DNA of 7,904 nucleotides from Deltaproteobacteria bacterium (GTDB lineage Bacteria; Desulfobacterota; Desulfobacteria; Desulfobacterales; SG8-13), in assembly GCA_024639205.1 (NCBI GenBank), contig JAHEIV010000123.1, positions 1 to 7,904 of the forward strand, read 5' to 3'. The notes under the pieces were generated by a model that did no database searches, was not told the DNA's origin, and was given only the letters and a program-made list of their open reading frames with translations. This document shows, one piece after another, positions 4,592 through 7,904 of this stretch (the first letter of the stretch is position 1; each line of letters starts with the position of its first letter). Made by a program: the position numbers and the translations under genes.

Positions 4592-6667
4592 TCAGCTAGC
4601 CTTTTCCGACTCCGTGCCGGCGTGCTGGTAGCAGATCAGCCCACACTGCAGGCAACGGTCTGCTTCTCGCCGGCCGGCGGTTTCATCAAAACCGATCTCG
4701 AGCTCTCCGCCCTCGGTTAGATCTTTGCGAGCGCGAACGGGCATGACATTGCGGGCCACAGTCGGAACATCCTCCACGTGGTCGATATTTTGAATGGTCG
4801 CTGTGGGGGTTACCACATGATCGGGCAGCTCCAGAGAGATGCCATACATGATTTCATGGACGGACGCCGCCGCTCTGCGGCCGGCGCCAATGGCTTTGAT
4901 GGCTGCGCTGAAATCGGTGAAAACATCGCCTTTGGCGAACAGGCCGATCTCGGTGCGAAAAGCCGGCTCCTGGTACGGGTCAACCGCATCCCACCGCAGG
5001 GTCTGCGAGTCCACTACGGCCGGTGTTTCCTCATCTGCTTGCTCTTCGTCCTCGACGGACTTGGTAAAGATCAGCTCAGGAAATCGGCCGGCAGCCATGA
5101 TCAGCGCAGATGCCGGCATGGCACCGGTTTCTCGAGTCTTCAGATCGATGATGCCCAACGCGGTCAACCGATCATTCTCACCGGTCAATCGGTAAACGCC
5201 GGTCTGAAACCGAACGTCGATGTGCTCCTCGTGCAGGTCTCGGATCTCCGGTTCGTCCAGGCGGAGTTTGTCCGCTGACTCCCGGTAAATGACCGTGATC
5301 TTTTTCGCTCCCCTGCTCCGGCATGCTCGTGCGGCTTCCATGGCCAGCGGACCGCCGCCGTAAATCACCACGTCTTCCGGCAACTCCACTGCGGTGCCAG
5401 CCTGGTGGGAGTCGACCATAACATCGATTAACAGGTGCGTTCCAGGAATCGGCGACTCGATTCGGCCAATAGCACCGCGCGCCAGCCGGCTGTCCCATCC
5501 GCCGGATGCCAGCAGGACTGCCTCGTTTCCTTTTGCCAGCAATGATGAGATCGTGATGTCCTTTCCAAGCGCTTTGCCGGTTTCGGTGTTCACACCCATC
5601 TCGAGTACACCGGCGATATCCCAGTCAAGGATCTCTTCCGGCAGACGATTCCTGTCGATGGCACTGCGCAGCAACCCTCCCAGTTGGGAGGTCGCTTCAT
5701 ACAAGGTGGTTTCGTGGCCCAGGCGAGCCAGGAAATAGGCAGCCGAAAGTCCCTGAACGCCGCCGCCGGCCACCGCCACCTTGCGCCCGCTGGCCGGCGC
5801 CTGGTACGGCATGATACGCTTATTTTGTTGCCTTTCGTAATCGGCGGCGTAGCGTTTCAAAAAATTGATCGCCACCGGTTCATCCACATACTGCCGGCGG
5901 CATTCATCTTCGCAAGGTCTCGGGCAGATCCGACCGATAACCGCCGGAAACGGGTTGCGTTCCTTTATCACCTGAACGGCCCGATGATAGTCGCCCAGGG
6001 AGATATGACGAATGTATTCACAGATGTTGATGCCGGCCGGACAGGCCCGCTGACACGGTGTGGTGCACTCGTCGGTTGTGTACTCTCTTAGAATACGTCG
6101 GGTGACCGAAGAAAGGTTGATGATGTGCTTCGGGCAAACCCGCTCGCAGGTGCCGCAGCCGGTGCACAGGATTTCATCCACCTCGGGCAGGCCGTCAGCG
6201 CCCATGGTGATAGCGTTGAACGGGCAGGCACGGGCACAGGTTCCGAGTCCCAGACACCCGATGGTGCAGACCTTCATGCCTCCGGAGAGCATCGCCGCGG
6301 CCCGGCAGTCGTTCATACCGTCGTAGACGAACTTGGTGTCGGCATCGGCCACGCCATACGTGCACCCCGGCCTGGCAATGTCCGGCTCTTTGGCTTCGAC
6401 CGTAACCCCAAGGATACCGGCAATCTCTTCCGCCACTTCCGCCCCGGCGGCAACGCAGGAATTAGGGGCCGCCCGGCCGGCCACGATCGCTTCGGCATTG
6501 GCGCTGCAACCGGGAAGTCCGCAACCTCCGCAGTTGGCGCCCGGTAGCGCTTCCTCTACGGACAGAATCTGAGGATCGACATAAACGTAAAAGATCTTGG
6601 AGGCCGCTGCCAGGCAAACGCCGACAAACAAACCCAACCCGCCCATCATATAAACCGCGTCAATCAT
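4592..6667 (-). CDS. rnfB: RnfB-type Fe-S protein fused to a GltD/NfnB-like FAD oxidoreductase
   Basis: A 691-residue fusion. Residues about 4-28 form one N-terminal membrane segment. The RnfB cluster motif follows as C46-x2-C49-x4-C54-x16-C71, then two ferredoxin-type 4Fe-4S motifs (C134, C138, C144, C148 and C168, C171, C174, C178). From about residue 195 it changes to a GltD/NfnB-like module: the Cys-rich N-terminal part (C201, C205, C209, C216, then C248, C252, C256), an FAD-binding GGGVQG (301-306), a second Rossmann motif beginning GGGPLAMEAA (437-446), and a C-terminal ADRCLQCGLIC (669-679). The expected role is electron transfer between NAD(P)H, FAD and Fe-S centres at the membrane, with the NuoF-like neighbour as partner; this is inference. 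The ATG at 6667 has GGAG 7 bases upstream. The gene lies 35 bases after nuoF. No frameshift separates the two halves, so the fusion is real in this sequence. Confidence 0.93.
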   Translation of the reverse strand: MIDAVYMMGGLGLFVGVCLAAASKIFYVYVDPQILSVEEALPGANCGGCGLPGCSANAEAIVAGRAAPNSCVAAGAEVAEEIAGILGVTVEAKEPDIARPGCTYGVADADTKFVYDGMNDCRAAAMLSGGMKVCTIGCLGLGTCARACPFNAITMGADGLPEVDEILCTGCGTCERVCPKHIINLSSVTRRILREYTTDECTTPCQRACPAGINICEYIRHISLGDYHRAVQVIKERNPFPAVIGRICPRPCEDECRRQYVDEPVAINFLKRYAADYERQQNKRIMPYQAPASGRKVAVAGGGVQGLSAAYFLARLGHETTLYEATSQLGGLLRSAIDRNRLPEEILDWDIAGVLEMGVNTETGKALGKDITISSLLAKGNEAVLLASGGWDSRLARGAIGRIESPIPGTHLLIDVMVDSHQAGTAVELPEDVVIYGGGPLAMEAARACRSRGAKKITVIYRESADKLRLDEPEIRDLHEEHIDVRFQTGVYRLTGENDRLTALGIIDLKTRETGAMPASALIMAAGRFPELIFTKSVEDEEQADEETPAVVDSQTLRWDAVDPYQEPAFRTEIGLFAKGDVFTDFSAAIKAIGAGRRAAASVHEIMYGISLELPDHVVTPTATIQNIDHVEDVPTVARNVMPVRARKDLTEGGELEIGFDETAGRREADRCLQCGLICYQHAGTESEKAS

Positions 6668-6702
6668 CAGGCATCTCCGCTGAATGGATATTTGCTGTGT
6701 CG

Positions 6703-7904
6703 CTAATCAATCGCATTGAACTTGCATTTTTCGAAACAAGTCATGCACTCGATGCACTTTTCTTTGTCGATTCGGGCAACCTCTTTCTTTTTCCAGGTGA
6801 TGGCTTCCGACGGGCAGGCCCGAAAACAGGCCCCGCATTTGGTACAGATCTCCGGATTTACTTCAAACTCCAGCAGGGCCACGCAGCGTTTGGCCGGACA
6901 ACGCTTTTCAAGGATGTGGGCCTGGTATTCGTCCATGAAATAGCGCAGGGTCGACAATACGGGATTGGGTCCGGTCTGACCCAGCCCGCAAAGTGAGGCG
7001 CCGCGTATGACTTCCGCAAGATCTTTCAGGATTTGAATGTCGGCAGCTTCGCCTTTGCCCTCGCATATCCTTTCCAGAATCTGCAATTGGCGCCGGGTTC
7101 CCTCCCGACAGGGAGTGCACTTACCGCAGGATTCGTCCTGAACGAAATCCATGAAGAAGCGCGCCATGTCCACCATGCAGGTTTTCTCGTCCATCACGAT
7201 GGCGCCGCCGGATCCCATGATGGCGCCCGCCTTGACGATGGCCTCGAAATCAACGGGTGTATCAATCTCCTGTACCGGAATGCAGCCGCCGGATGGGCCT
7301 CCGAGCTGCACCGCCTTGAGTTTTCTTTTTTTCGGTATCCCGCCGCCGATATCGTAGACGATCGTGCGCAGCGGCGTTCCCATGGGGACTTCCACCAACC
7401 CGATGTTGTTCACGTCCCCTGAAAGAGCGAAAACCTTGGTGCCTTTGCTGGTTTCGGTGCCGACACTGGCGTACCAGGCACCGCCATTGAGGATGATCTG
7501 GGGTACGTTGGCGTAAGTCTCGACATTGTTGAGGATCGTCGGCTTTTCCCACAGCCCCTTGTGGGCGGGAAACGGAGGGCGCGGGCGCGGCATGCCGCGT
7601 TTGCCTTCGATGGAGCGCATCAGAGCGGTCTCCTCACCACAGACAAACGCGCCGGCGCCCTGGTAGATCTCAATGTGCAGATTGAAACCGCTGCCCAAAA
7701 TGTCATCGCCCAGCAGTCCAAGGTCCGTCGCCTGGCTGATAGCGATCTCCAGGCGTTTTACTGCCAGCGGATACTCGGTGCGCACGTAAATGTATGCCTT
7801 GCTGGAATGAATCGCCCTTGCGGCGATAATCATACCCTCCAGCACCGCATGGGGATCGGCCTACAGAATACTGCGATCCATGAACGCGCCGGGATCGCCC
7901 TCAT
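6703..7904 (-). CDS. NuoF/HndC/HydB-like flavoprotein subunit, 5' end outside window, internal UAG
   Basis: This is the NADH-, FMN- and 4Fe-4S-binding subunit of complex-I-like or bifurcating dehydrogenases and hydrogenases. The part after the UAG, counted from GTG 7845-7843, has 380 residues. It shows GAGAFVCGEETALMRSIEG (64-82), the cluster motif SCGKCTPCREG (239-249) with C286, and a C-terminal pair of ferredoxin motifs (C334, C337, C340, C344 and C364, C367, C370, C374), as in HydB/HndC proteins and unlike plain NuoF. Upstream of the GTG the same frame continues with conserved family sequence to the window edge (EGDPGAFMDRSIL, a stop, then ADPHAVLEG). The TAG at 7863-7861 therefore lies inside the gene, at the Glu of the conserved LE-DPH segment. 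The gene is either a fresh nonsense allele, an error, or recoded. The normal stop is also TAG. rnfB follows after 35 bases, which suggests an operon. Confidence 0.9.
7861..7863 (-). other. In-frame amber codon inside the nuoF-like gene
   Basis: The minus-strand frame reads ATT CTG TAG GCC GAT CCC CAT. Related proteins have Glu here (Ile/Leu-Leu/Met-Glu before the segment ending in Pro-His). One G-to-T change from GAG would give TAG. The 13 codons before it match the family, so this is not a gene boundary. Confidence 0.8.

Noticed and set aside
7831..7845. True start of the NuoF-like gene at GTG 7845 or ATG 7833
   Set aside because: Conserved family sequence continues upstream in the same frame to the window edge, so these would be internal restarts at best.

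Overview
The window looks like a piece of a moderately GC-rich anaerobic bacterium, most likely a sulfate reducer or syntroph of the Desulfobacterota. The taxon is inferred from protein character (a HydB/HndC-type flavoprotein, an RnfB-GltD fusion and RseC in one cluster) and no database search was made. Every gene I can identify lies on the minus strand, so the window reads from right to left.

Right part (7904 to 3939): an electron-transfer cluster. It begins inside a NuoF/HndC-like NAD(H)-, FMN- and Fe-S-binding subunit, continues with a 691-residue fusion of an RnfB-type Fe-S protein to a GltD/NfnB-like flavoprotein, and ends with an RseC-family membrane protein. Two in-frame stop codons interrupt recognisable proteins here. 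In rseC a UGA sits exactly where the family has the second Cys of its CxxC motif. It is followed at a suitable distance by a perfect 8-bp hairpin with a GUC loop, so rseC is best read as a selenoprotein (CxxU). In nuoF a UAG replaces a strongly conserved Glu codon. That one has no equally good explanation; a mutation, an assembly error near the window edge or amber readthrough are all possible.

Middle part (3864 to 484): biotin supply and its regulation. birA (biotin-protein ligase and repressor) sits behind a promoter whose -10 region lies inside a perfect inverted repeat of the BirA-operator type, which suggests autoregulation. A 285-bp spacer with foldable sequence follows, then a tightly packed bioY-ecfA-ecfT (bioY-bioM-bioN) set that encodes a complete ECF-type biotin importer. 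No biotin biosynthesis gene is present in the window.

Left part (403 to 1): a strong sigma-70-like promoter, tRNA-Lys(UUU), tRNA-Glu(UUC) and a clear intrinsic terminator, all on the minus strand. The last 62 bases hold the C-terminal tail of a plus-strand reading frame that runs toward the tRNAs. It may be the end of an integrase, but this is weak.

The most valuable observation is the probable selenocysteine-containing RseC. A standard annotation would start it at an internal ATG and lose its whole redox motif. The stretches without genes are described as separate entries.
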